A stretch of DNA of 64,000 bases from Acidobacteriota bacterium. GTDB lineage: Bacteria; Acidobacteriota; Terriglobia; UBA7540. Made by a program: the position numbers and the translations under genes. Of the stretch, positions 1 to 8,582 are shown piece after piece. A model generated the notes under the pieces. It did not search any database, was not told the origin of the DNA, and saw only the letters and a program-made list of their open reading frames with translations. Within the stretch, counting starts at the first letter, position 1. Each line of letters begins with the position of its first letter. The stretch is from the NCBI GenBank assembly GCA_004298155.1, contig SCRD01000017.1, forward strand, positions 372,001-436,000, written 5' to 3'.

Positions 1-35
1 GTACGACCAAATTGCTGGTCCGAAAAGGAGCTTGG

Positions 36-1769
36 GTGAATAGGCGGCAGCTACTTCAGATTTTAGGTGTGGCGTCGGTCTCATGCGTAGCGAACAGGCG
101 CCTCTGGCCACAAGCCAGAGCGGCATTCGCTGGGGATGCGCCTTTCCCCCAGTATGTCGATGTTGCCGGCCATGCTGGGCTGACAGCCAGGACCGTGCTG
201 CATGGGGACCCCTCAAACGACTTCCTGTTGGCCACCACCGGAGGCGGCGTGGCGCTGATTGACTATGACAATGATGGTTGGCTCGACATTTTCGTGCTGA
301 ATAGTTGGGGTTTGCACGGGTTTGCTGAAGCTGAAGCGCCGACCAATCATCTCTACCACAATAATCGCGATGAAACTTTTACGGACGTCACAGAAAAGGC
401 GGGCCTTATTCACCATGGCTGGAGCCAGGGCGTATGCGTCGGCGATTATGACAATGACGGCTATCTGGATCTCTTTGTGACCCAATATGGCAAGAATCTT
501 CTTTACCACAATAACCAGGATGGCACATTCACGGAGGTCACCAGCCATTCCGGTTTGGCAGCCTCGCCGGATGCCTGGAATTCAGGGGCGGCTTTTCTGG
601 ATTACGACCGTGACGGACACCTCGATTTGTTTGTTTCTCACTACGTTGACTATCAATATGGGCTTGCTTTGTATGGCAGCAATCCGAATCTTGAAGAAAC
701 CCAATCGCCTGTTCTGTATGGTGTCGCAGGCTTGAAGGGGACTTTCAACACCTTGTACCACAACAATGGAGACGGTACTTTTACGGACGTATCAGCTAAG
801 GCTGGGATTCTGAAGGCACGCCCTACTTATGGATTCACGCCGCTGGTCGCCGACTTTGACAACGATGGCTGGCCTGATATCTACGTTGCGAACGATTCCA
901 CGCCGAGCCTGCTTTTCAAGAATAACCACGATGGCACTTTTTCAGAGATGGGTCTGCTGGCCGGAGTTGCTTATAACAGCAATGGCCATACCCAGGCCGG
1001 CATGGGAGTTGATGCAGGCGATTACGACTGTGACGGAAGGCTCGACATTGTGAAAACGAATTTCTCGGATGAGCCCCCGGCCCTTTTTCATAACGACGGA
1101 CAGGGATACTTCACCGATGTTACCGTTCAGGCCGGCCTTGCGGGAGCTGTGAAGGACGTGAAATGGGGAACTGCATTTTTTGATTTTGATAATGACGGTT
1201 TTCAGGACATCGTGATTGTTACGGGGCCGATTTATCCTCCCGGCGTAAACAACCATCACCCTATGGATCCCGAAAGCGGAAGAAGTCTTCTTTTCCGCAA
1301 CCTGCGTAGCGGAAGGTTCGAGGACATCTCCGCAGAATCCGGCGTCGCTTTTACGGGATCCCGCTGTGGCCGCGGGCTAGCCGTTGGCGACCTCTTCCAC
1401 ACCGGCCAGCTTGATCTTGTAGTGAACAACATCAACGACCGGCCCTCTCTGCTTCGCAACCAGAGGCCTACATCGAATTCGTGGATGCTCATCAGGCTTG
1501 TCGGCGCCAAAACCAATAAATCTGCTATCGGTTCCCGAGTCATTGTAAGCACGGGAGCGCTGCGGTCAATGCAGGAAGTCAGAAGCGGCGGCAGCTTCTG
1601 TTCGCAAAATGATTTGCGATTGCACTTCGGCCTGGGACCGAACGTGCGCTCGGCGCGCGTGGAGGTGCGCTGGTTGAGCGGAAACACGCAGGTTCTGGAG
1701 GGCGTGCCAGCCAACCACCTGGTGACCATCGAGGAAGGCAGAGGGATAGTGGCACGAGAATCGTGGTAA
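36..1769 (+). CDS. Exported CRTAC1-type protein with FG-GAP repeats and a C-terminal ASPIC/UnbV domain
   Basis: About 577 residues. The GTG at 36 is preferred over an upstream TTG because AAGGAG sits five bases before it and it opens a twin-arginine-like leader (NRRQLLQILG). The body carries at least six calcium-binding-type loops of the form DxDxDGxxD (DYDNDGWLD, DYDNDGYLD, DYDRDGHLD, DFDNDGWPD, DYDCDGRLD, DFDNDGFQD), the mark of FG-GAP/VCBS beta-propeller blades. The last 75 residues match the ASPIC/UnbV pattern (SQNDLRLHFGLG, VEVRWLSG). Such proteins are surface or periplasmic and their substrate is not known; binding of glycans or partners is usual guesswork. The next gene is a TPR protein on the same strand, a pairing often seen in Acidobacteriota. 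Confidence 0.85.
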   Translation: MNRRQLLQILGVASVSCVANRRLWPQARAAFAGDAPFPQYVDVAGHAGLTARTVLHGDPSNDFLLATTGGGVALIDYDNDGWLDIFVLNSWGLHGFAEAEAPTNHLYHNNRDETFTDVTEKAGLIHHGWSQGVCVGDYDNDGYLDLFVTQYGKNLLYHNNQDGTFTEVTSHSGLAASPDAWNSGAAFLDYDRDGHLDLFVSHYVDYQYGLALYGSNPNLEETQSPVLYGVAGLKGTFNTLYHNNGDGTFTDVSAKAGILKARPTYGFTPLVADFDNDGWPDIYVANDSTPSLLFKNNHDGTFSEMGLLAGVAYNSNGHTQAGMGVDAGDYDCDGRLDIVKTNFSDEPPALFHNDGQGYFTDVTVQAGLAGAVKDVKWGTAFFDFDNDGFQDIVIVTGPIYPPGVNNHHPMDPESGRSLLFRNLRSGRFEDISAESGVAFTGSRCGRGLAVGDLFHTGQLDLVVNNINDRPSLLRNQRPTSNSWMLIRLVGAKTNKSAIGSRVIVSTGALRSMQEVRSGGSFCSQNDLRLHFGLGPNVRSARVEVRWLSGNTQVLEGVPANHLVTIEEGRGIVARESW

Positions 1770-1836
1770 TTTGACGGATGTGCCGCGTCCGGGTGCGGAA
1801 CTCGCATGGTTCCTGAAGCACGGTCCATCACCTCCT

Positions 1837-3699
1837 ATGTTTTTGAATAGCTCAATCATCACTCTCCTGCCCTTTAAGAAGTTTTGCTTTCTTGCGGCGG
1901 CCGTTTTATTTTTTGTTTCAATGGCCTTTGGGCAAACGCGGAATCCATCCGCGCAGATCTCAGAACCGCAAGAATCCTTGCCCTACCGCCGGGCGCTAAA
2001 TCTGTTGAAAATCCATAAAGCCCAGGAAGCGCTCGCCGTAATCCACACAGGGCTGGATAAAAATCCTTCTGACTGGAAGCTTTATGACTTACAGGGGCTT
2101 GCTGAGAGTTCAATGGGGCGCCCTGATCAGGCCGAAGCCAGCTTTCAAAAAGTTATTGAATTAGCTCCCAAACGCGCCTTGGGCTATGCCGATCTGGGCG
2201 TACTATTTCTTCAGATGGGAAAAGCAGGCGAGGCTGGCCGGCTGTTCAAGTTGGCGCTCGACCGGGAGCCGGGTAATTTCACAGCCCTGCTGGGGCTTGG
2301 CACAATTCTTCTTGGATCCAACCGGGCCGAAGAAGCAGCAGGAGTGTTAAAAAATGCGTGGAGCTCAAACCCTGCCAGTTTCCGGGCCGGGTACGAATAC
2401 GCTTTGGCTCTACGCGAACTGAAGCGGCCGCAGGAGGGTCAAGAGGTCCTTTCGAAAACGGCCGCACCCGCCCAGGCCGAATTCGTCACAAAGTATTATG
2501 CCCTGTCAGGGGCCTTGGCTGAGGATCTGCAAAACTGGTCTGAGGCCGCCCGGGCCTATGCTCGCGCATACCGCTCAGGTCCCGGTGAAATCGGAATCTA
2601 TTCGTCCTGGGTCCGTGCTGCCGTCAAGAGTAGAAATCCGGACGAGATTCGAGCACTTTCACCACCGCCTGCGGGGCTCTCCGTTCAGCAGCATTTATCA
2701 CTGGGTACCGTGTTCTCATCCGCAGGGGCTTACAAGCAAGCCGTACCGGAGTTTAGCGCCGCATTGCAGGCGGACCCGGACAATGAGGCAGCGGCATACA
2801 ACCTGGCGGTTTCCTACCAGCAGGCCGGTAATCCCCGGGAGGCGATTAGCGTCGTCCAGGCCGCCGTGCACCGGAAGCCTTCGGCGGAGCTCTATAACCT
2901 GCTGGGATCGCTCGAAGAGGGAAGCGGGGATTACGTTCAGGCTGCGCATGATTTGAGGCAGGCCGTGGACCTCAATCCGAAGAGTGAGGAATACTACTTC
3001 GACCTGGGAATTGAATACCTGTCGCATTACGCATTTCGGCCCGCACTCGATGTATTCGAAGTGGCCGACAGAAAATTTCCCGGCTCTCTCCGCGAAAAGG
3101 TGGGCCTGGGTTACGCAAATTATGGGCTGCACCAGTACTCCGAAGCAGAGAAGGCTTTTGTGGGCGCGCTGGAAATCAATCCTTCCGCTCCGGCTGCGGT
3201 TGCCGCCTGGAATACGCTCACTTCCTTTCTTACGCCCGACGAGTACCAGAAGATCAGCGGGCGCCTGCGCCAACTGGCTGAGGCAAACCCATCGAGCGCT
3301 GAAGCTCTTTATTACTGCGGCTTCAGTATATTTCAGTCCGGCCAGGGGATGGGCAAACCAGCCGATCTGACAACTGCCGAAGAATACCTGGAACGAGCTT
3401 TGAGCTTGAAGCCCGATTACGCTGTTGCGTATCTTGCATTGGGCACGATCTATGCGTCTCGAAATGATTTCGAAAAGGCGATTTCGCAGTTTTTGGAGGC
3501 CGTCAGGCTTGATCCTGAATCCGCGATGATCCATTATCAGCTAGGCCAGGCCTACCGCAAAACAGGGAAGCTGAAGCTTGCACAACAAGAGCTCGACCAA
3601 TATTCTTCTCTGGCCCAGCAACAACAGTCACAGATGGCGCATTATCAGACTGAAATCAAGAAGTTTATTGTGTCGGAAACCCCCAGCAACCATAAATAA
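1837..3699 (+). CDS. Exported tetratricopeptide-repeat protein
   Basis: About 620 residues from the ATG at 1837, which gives a good signal peptide (KKFCFLAAAVLFFVSMAFG, then Q). A TTG at 1771 in the same frame would add 22 unconvincing residues. From residue 40 to the end the protein is a run of 34-residue TPR units, e.g. ALGYADLGVLFLQMGKAGEA, EAAAYNLAVSYQQAGNPREA, AVAYLALGTIYASRNDFEKA. TPR solenoids mediate protein contacts and have no catalytic residues. It begins about 70 bases after the UnbV protein without a terminator, so the two are probably co-transcribed. No ribosome site is obvious at the chosen start, so the start is less certain than the gene. Confidence 0.85.
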   Translation: MFLNSSIITLLPFKKFCFLAAAVLFFVSMAFGQTRNPSAQISEPQESLPYRRALNLLKIHKAQEALAVIHTGLDKNPSDWKLYDLQGLAESSMGRPDQAEASFQKVIELAPKRALGYADLGVLFLQMGKAGEAGRLFKLALDREPGNFTALLGLGTILLGSNRAEEAAGVLKNAWSSNPASFRAGYEYALALRELKRPQEGQEVLSKTAAPAQAEFVTKYYALSGALAEDLQNWSEAARAYARAYRSGPGEIGIYSSWVRAAVKSRNPDEIRALSPPPAGLSVQQHLSLGTVFSSAGAYKQAVPEFSAALQADPDNEAAAYNLAVSYQQAGNPREAISVVQAAVHRKPSAELYNLLGSLEEGSGDYVQAAHDLRQAVDLNPKSEEYYFDLGIEYLSHYAFRPALDVFEVADRKFPGSLREKVGLGYANYGLHQYSEAEKAFVGALEINPSAPAAVAAWNTLTSFLTPDEYQKISGRLRQLAEANPSSAEALYYCGFSIFQSGQGMGKPADLTTAEEYLERALSLKPDYAVAYLALGTIYASRNDFEKAISQFLEAVRLDPESAMIHYQLGQAYRKTGKLKLAQQELDQYSSLAQQQQSQMAHYQTEIKKFIVSETPSNHK

Positions 3700-3867
3700 A
3701 CGCATGGTGCAGCACGTGAGGATGCCCATCGCATTTCCTTAGGTGGAAGTAATCGCTGGATCCTGTAGATGCCGTTGCTTCTCAAGTGAACAAACAAACG
3801 ACAAGCGCTACGATATGAGAGGGGCAGCGGCCTTAGATGAAGCACGCGACTCCTTTGATGATTGGCC

Positions 3868-3894
3868 GATACCAAGACGATATTAATTGGTATC
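3868..3894. promoter_or_regulatory. Perfect 8-bp inverted repeat, operator candidate upstream of the first TonB receptor
   Basis: GATACCAA (3868-3875) and TTGGTATC (3887-3894) form a perfect inverted repeat with an 11-base centre. A TTGACA lies four bases downstream (3898-3903) with an AT-rich TAATAA 17 bases further. The half site AATTGGTAT resembles the half sites of GntR-family hexuronate regulators of the ExuR/UxuR type (AATTGGTATACCAATT), but the centre spacing here is longer. No regulator gene lies beside it. Confidence 0.45.
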
Positions 3895-3987
3895 ATATTG
3901 ACATCACATGATTTAGCTATTAATAATGACGCCTTTCAGATAGCGGATCCCACCGCCTCAACAATTAATTCTCATAAGCATTAATGA

Positions 3988-4016
3988 TTGACAAAAGATC
4001 GGGCCGCTGTTATATT
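3988..4016 (+). promoter_or_regulatory. Near-consensus sigma-70 promoter for the first TonB receptor
   Basis: TTGACA at 3988-3993, a 17-base spacer and TATATT at 4011-4016: six of six and five of six matches to the housekeeping consensus at the ideal spacing. Transcription would begin near 4023, giving a leader of about 170 bases before the ATG at 4191. The rest of the 3700-4190 gap shows no convincing gene. Confidence 0.65.
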
Positions 4017-4190
4017 CGCGATCACTTCTTAAGTGATCGATTGAACCGGAATTCGGCAAGTCCAGGGCGAGGATGCTGAAGTGCAGGCCGCGCCTCCGCT
4101 GGAAGGGGACTACTGAAACCGGAAACGAAGCTGCAGTTGGGCGTCGGTGATGGGGCCTTTCGAAAACTCACAACGCGGGAGGGGCGTGCA

Positions 4191-7100
4191 ATGAAACAGC
4201 GCGCAATTGAGGTGGGAAAATATCTTGCCATCATGGCATTTGTGGCTTTTTGGGGAGTCCCAGCCTTGAGGGCCCAGGTTGACAGAGGCGGAGTGGCGGG
4301 CACGATAAGAGACGCGAGTGGAGGAGTGGTACCTGGCGCGGCTGTGACCATCGTCAACGTCGGGACCCAACAGACAACCAGGCTGACGAGCGACAACTCT
4401 GGAAATTTTGTTGTGACGAATCTCCCCATCGGCAGATATACGGTCGCTTTCGAAAAACCCGGGTTCAAGCGAACGGTCCATAACAATGTCACGATCAGCG
4501 TGAACCAAACGGCGCGAGTCGACACGACTTTGCAGATCGGGCAGGTGACCCAGAGTGTGGAGGTTTCAGCGGCCCCGCCTCTGGTTCAAAGCGAGAGTTC
4601 ATCCCTTGGCACGATTGAAACCGAGCGCCGCATTGTTGATCTGCCTCTAAACGGCCGGAACTTTATTGCCTTGGCATATCTGGGTCCGGGCGCTAATACC
4701 GCCCCACCGGGGGCCAACGTCAGCGGGGGAGTTTTCGAGGACGTGCGGGCCAATGAAGGGCTCACTGTAAACGGGCTTTCAGCTTCCCAGAATAATTTCC
4801 TGATGGATGGCGTAGACAACAATGAATGGGGTCTTGGGGGCGTGGTGGCCTTGCCGCCGCCAGATGCAATCCAGGAATTCAGGACCGAAGAAAACGCCAT
4901 GAGCGCCGAGTTTGGACGGGGCGGCGCGGCAGTTAATATCGTGCTCAAGTCTGGAACGAACCAGCTTCATGGCGACTTTTGGGAATTTGTTCGAAACGAC
5001 AAACTTGATGCGCGAAACTTTTTTGATGACACTCGGCCGGCATTTCGCCGGAACCAGTTCGGAGGGTCTGCGGGAGGCCCCATCATCAGGGACAAGCTCT
5101 TTATTTTCGGAGACTACCAGGGAACCCGCATCCGGCAGGGACAAACGTATCTCTCGACGGTCCCAACTCCGCTGGAGCGCAACGGCGATTTTTCTGAAAT
5201 GGGCACGCCGATTTATGATCCCTACACCACGGACCCCAATACGGGCGCTCGGGCGCTCATCAATCCTTCCAATCCCTTCGTGATTCCTTCGAACCGCATT
5301 AACACAGTGGCCCAGAACGTGGTGAATCTCTACCCGGCGCCGAACCGGCCTGGCGTCGTAAACAATTACCTTTTGAATCCGAAGTACACTCAGAACGAAG
5401 ATTCCACTGACATTAAAGTCGATTTTCCCTGGCGGGCGCAGGACCAGTTTTTTGGCCACTACACTTATGACGACGTGAGAGCTCGCACACCTGGTCCGCT
5501 GGGCGACATTGGGGGATCGGATTGCTGCCCAAGCAACGGAACCAATAAAGCTCAGAATGCGGCGATCGGATGGACCCATACTTTCAGCCCCACGATGCTG
5601 GCTGTGGTGACCGGAGCCTGGGAACGATATGTAGTGGAGGCCAACCCGCTGGAGTACGGCAAGAATCTTTCTGATCAGCTTGGCATCCCTGGAGCTAACC
5701 GCGGTGATCTCACGACTTCAGGTCTCACGCATTTCAGCATCGCCGGGTTTACAGGGCTGGGAGATTCGCTCTGGACGCCTGAATTCGCGGCCGAAAATAT
5801 GGCCGATCTCTCGGGCGTTCTCACCAAGATGGTGGGGAAACACACCCTGAAGTTTGGGGTGAAATATATCAAGATGCAGCGGAATTTCTTCCAGCTTGAA
5901 TCTTCGAAAGGATGGTACCAGTTCGACGGAGCTTATACCCAGGACCTGACAACGGGAAATGGCGGCAACGGGTTAGCCGACCTGCTTCTAGGGGTGCCAA
6001 GCTACAACGAAAGGGATGCCCTCCAGGGAAGGTTTCCGACTCGATATTGGAACCTTGACGAATTTGTTCAGGATGATTTCCGCGCCACACCGGACCTGAC
6101 CATCAATTTAGGCCTGCGCTATTCAATTTTCTCGCCCGCTGCCGGGCGCATTGGGAACTTCGACTTCCAGCGGGCCATCGTTGTTAATGACCAGGGCGCT
6201 GGCCCCAACGCCGTTTCAGAACCCCACGCGGGGGTTGCGTTTGATTATGGAGATTGGGGGCCCCGTGTTGGCTTTGCGTGGACCCCTTTCGGCCATAAGA
6301 CGACTGTCGTGAGGAGCGCCTTTGGCGTTTTCTACTCGCCTCAGGGAAACATCTTCGATGATCTGGGTCTGAACCCGCCATTTTTGGACTTCGCAAGCCA
6401 TACTTTTGCAGCGAGCGCCATACCCACAGCCAGCCAGTTGGTCTCTTCCGGGTTTCCCTCAACCATCGTTTACCCTGACCCGCTGGATCCCTCGGGAACT
6501 TTGCGGGTCCAGGGCGGCAAGCGTTGGATGCCCAAAATCATGGAGTGGAATTTCACTCTCCAGCATCAACTTGGCCAGAATTGGGTGGCGCAAATCGGGT
6601 ACGTGGCAACTCGAGGGTACCGGTTGTGGAATCACGAGAGTACCGATCTGAATTCGCCCTTTACCCCCCTCGATACCAACTTTTCAGATGCTACGGGCAA
6701 TATGGGACGCCCTTATTTCAATAAGCTTCCAAATCTCGGTTCCCTTCGTCCCTTGGATTATGCCCAACTCGCCATGTTCTACAATTCTTTCCAGGCCAAG
6801 CTGGAAAAGCGTTTCGCGAGCGGGCTGTCACTCCTCACTGCCTACACTTATGCCAAAAACCTCGGCACTTCGGACGGATACGTATCTGGAAACATTCAGG
6901 ACCCTTATCATGCGGAGGCAAGTCGGGGGCCTGTGTCCTCTGACCGCACTCAACAACTTTCTCTGAGCTATTTGTACGACCTGCCGGTCGGGCGCGGAAG
7001 GCATTATATGGGAAACGCCGGGACTTTTTCGAACGCGCTGCTTGGAGGGTGGGAAGTCAGTGGCATTACTGCGATTCAGACCGGCCTGGCAATCACACCG

Positions 7101-7553
7101 GGCCTCTCTTTTGATCCCACAAATACAAATTCCGGGAGTCCGCGGCCGGATATGATCGGCAGCCCGAGAGACTTCTCTTTCGACACGTCGACGCAGGCGG
7201 CGCTGGGTTGCAGCCAGCCCGGAAAGCAAACCCTGGATTGTTTTTACAACCAGGCGGTGTTTGTCCTGCCGCCACTCGCTCCTGGCCAGGTTTCCGCCCA
7301 CGTGTTTGGCAATACGGCAAATGGAGTGCTGCGCGGGCCAGACCTGGTCACCTTTGATTTCTCAACCATGAAGAATTTCAAGTTCAATGAGCGCTGGACC
7401 CTTCAGTTCCGCGCTGAGATGTTCAACATTTTCAACCATCCGAACTTTGCAAATCCCGGCACGACGGTGGACGTTCCTGGCGGTGCAAGCATCTCCAGCA
7501 CCATACCGGATAATCAACGCGAAATTCAGTTCGCGCTTAAGCTCATTTTCTAA
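4191..7553 (+). CDS. TonB-dependent receptor with carboxypeptidase-regulatory domain (Oar-like)
   Basis: About 1,120 residues. The ATG at 4191 follows GGGAGGGG by about six bases and begins a signal peptide ending near PALRAQ; an in-frame TTG at 4137 is not needed. Residues 30-110 form the Ig-like carboxypeptidase-regulatory fold (GTIRDASGGVVPGAAVTIVN). The plug follows (VNGLSASQNNFLMDGVDNNE), then the typical barrel entry (NQFGGSAGGPIIRDKLFIFG, DYQGTR). The protein ends in an aromatic residue (FALKLIF), as outer-membrane barrels do. These receptors import oligosaccharides or other large nutrients using TonB energy. It is followed by a PIG-L deacetylase, which suggests a glycan substrate. Ligand unknown. 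Confidence 0.93.
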   Translation: MKQRAIEVGKYLAIMAFVAFWGVPALRAQVDRGGVAGTIRDASGGVVPGAAVTIVNVGTQQTTRLTSDNSGNFVVTNLPIGRYTVAFEKPGFKRTVHNNVTISVNQTARVDTTLQIGQVTQSVEVSAAPPLVQSESSSLGTIETERRIVDLPLNGRNFIALAYLGPGANTAPPGANVSGGVFEDVRANEGLTVNGLSASQNNFLMDGVDNNEWGLGGVVALPPPDAIQEFRTEENAMSAEFGRGGAAVNIVLKSGTNQLHGDFWEFVRNDKLDARNFFDDTRPAFRRNQFGGSAGGPIIRDKLFIFGDYQGTRIRQGQTYLSTVPTPLERNGDFSEMGTPIYDPYTTDPNTGARALINPSNPFVIPSNRINTVAQNVVNLYPAPNRPGVVNNYLLNPKYTQNEDSTDIKVDFPWRAQDQFFGHYTYDDVRARTPGPLGDIGGSDCCPSNGTNKAQNAAIGWTHTFSPTMLAVVTGAWERYVVEANPLEYGKNLSDQLGIPGANRGDLTTSGLTHFSIAGFTGLGDSLWTPEFAAENMADLSGVLTKMVGKHTLKFGVKYIKMQRNFFQLESSKGWYQFDGAYTQDLTTGNGGNGLADLLLGVPSYNERDALQGRFPTRYWNLDEFVQDDFRATPDLTINLGLRYSIFSPAAGRIGNFDFQRAIVVNDQGAGPNAVSEPHAGVAFDYGDWGPRVGFAWTPFGHKTTVVRSAFGVFYSPQGNIFDDLGLNPPFLDFASHTFAASAIPTASQLVSSGFPSTIVYPDPLDPSGTLRVQGGKRWMPKIMEWNFTLQHQLGQNWVAQIGYVATRGYRLWNHESTDLNSPFTPLDTNFSDATGNMGRPYFNKLPNLGSLRPLDYAQLAMFYNSFQAKLEKRFASGLSLLTAYTYAKNLGTSDGYVSGNIQDPYHAEASRGPVSSDRTQQLSLSYLYDLPVGRGRHYMGNAGTFSNALLGGWEVSGITAIQTGLAITPGLSFDPTNTNSGSPRPDMIGSPRDFSFDTSTQAALGCSQPGKQTLDCFYNQAVFVLPPLAPGQVSAHVFGNTANGVLRGPDLVTFDFSTMKNFKFNERWTLQFRAEMFNIFNHPNFANPGTTVDVPGGASISSTIPDNQREIQFALKLIF

Positions 7554-7649
7554 CGCGGGAGATCTTCGGCAATCCCCCGACGGATGGCAGCACTGCCGGC
7601 TGGGCGGAGCCATGGCTGGCAACCTGTTTCACGCTCAAAGAGGGCGATC

Positions 7650-8477
7650 ATGATGCGAATCACGCTGGTTCTTCTGCTCATCCTGAGCTTCAAGCCTGCA
7701 TTGTCTATGGCGCAGGAAACAAAACTTGAGGACATGACGGGAAAGACGGTTCTGGTGTTTTCGCCGCACCCTGACGATGAACTGTTCGGCGCGGGGGGCA
7801 CGATTGCCCTGCTGAACAAGAACCGCAACAAGGTCATCATCGTGCTTTACACCAATGATGACAAAGGCAGCTATGACCTGGACATGAGCTCGGAGCGCCT
7901 GGCCCGAATCCGGAAGAGCGAAGAAGAGGCGGCGGAAGCTGTTCTGGGCACGCCCAAGGAGAACATCATCTGGATGGGCTATGATGACGGCATGCTGGAA
8001 TACGCGCCTCAGCCCAAACTGACGGAAGAGGCCACGGCGATCATACGGCGGGTGCGCCCTGACGTTCTACTCACCATAGATCCTGGAGACTGGTATGTGC
8101 GCTGGCACAAAAGTGACCATCGTATGGCCGCAGTGAACACTATCGATGCGGTGCGCGCCGCCGAGTTCTGGCTTTACTTCCCGAACCAGCTTCTGGAACT
8201 GCACCTCGAACAGTATCAGGTGCCTTTGATGTACTTCTATTACACTGCACCTCAGGATGCGAACTACCAGGTGAACATTGACAGCGTCATGAACCTCAAA
8301 CTTGAGGCGGCGATGAAACATGTCAGCCAGTTCGAGCCTGCAATCCACCATTACCGTTCGGACTGGGACCCCAGAGACGAGGAGCGCGCAGAAGCAGACC
8401 TGAAAAAACAGCAGCCAAAGAAAGATGGGCACTACGTCGAGCAGTTTCGAAAGGCAACCGGATTCAACCAGGAATAG
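7650..8477 (+). CDS. Exported PIG-L/LmbE-family deacetylase, intact metal motif
   Basis: About 275 residues. ATG at 7650, with AGAGGG upstream, begins a Sec signal peptide (MRITLVLLLILSF to SMAQ). The family motif is SPHPDDE, with His40, Asp42 (general base) and Asp43 (zinc ligand); the later HKSDHR supplies the third zinc ligand. Known members remove N-acetyl groups from GlcNAc-containing substrates (GlcNAc-PI, MshB, archaeal diacetylchitobiose deacetylase). The charged C-terminus (KKQQPKKDG) is a soluble tail. It lies about 100 bases after the TonB receptor on the same strand, so an acetylated sugar entering through that receptor is a plausible substrate. This is one of three PIG-L genes in 13 kb and the only one with the canonical motif. 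Confidence 0.9.
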   Translation: MMRITLVLLLILSFKPALSMAQETKLEDMTGKTVLVFSPHPDDELFGAGGTIALLNKNRNKVIIVLYTNDDKGSYDLDMSSERLARIRKSEEEAAEAVLGTPKENIIWMGYDDGMLEYAPQPKLTEEATAIIRRVRPDVLLTIDPGDWYVRWHKSDHRMAAVNTIDAVRAAEFWLYFPNQLLELHLEQYQVPLMYFYYTAPQDANYQVNIDSVMNLKLEAAMKHVSQFEPAIHHYRSDWDPRDEERAEADLKKQQPKKDGHYVEQFRKATGFNQE

Positions 8478-8582
8478 CTGACGCGTGCTGCCTATTCCAT
8501 ACAGCTTCACACGCGCTTCGGGTGGCCGGCCGTACCAGCGCGAAATACGTAAAATCGCGAAATCAAGAGAGGGGGGAGCGCG

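Noticed and set aside
2716-3534. Long open frame of 272 codons on the minus strand
   Set aside because: It lies wholly opposite clear TPR repeats and shows no domain or leader.
4779-5579. Open frame of 266 codons on the minus strand
   Set aside because: Antisense to the plug and barrel entry of the TonB receptor; composition is Arg-rich shadow.
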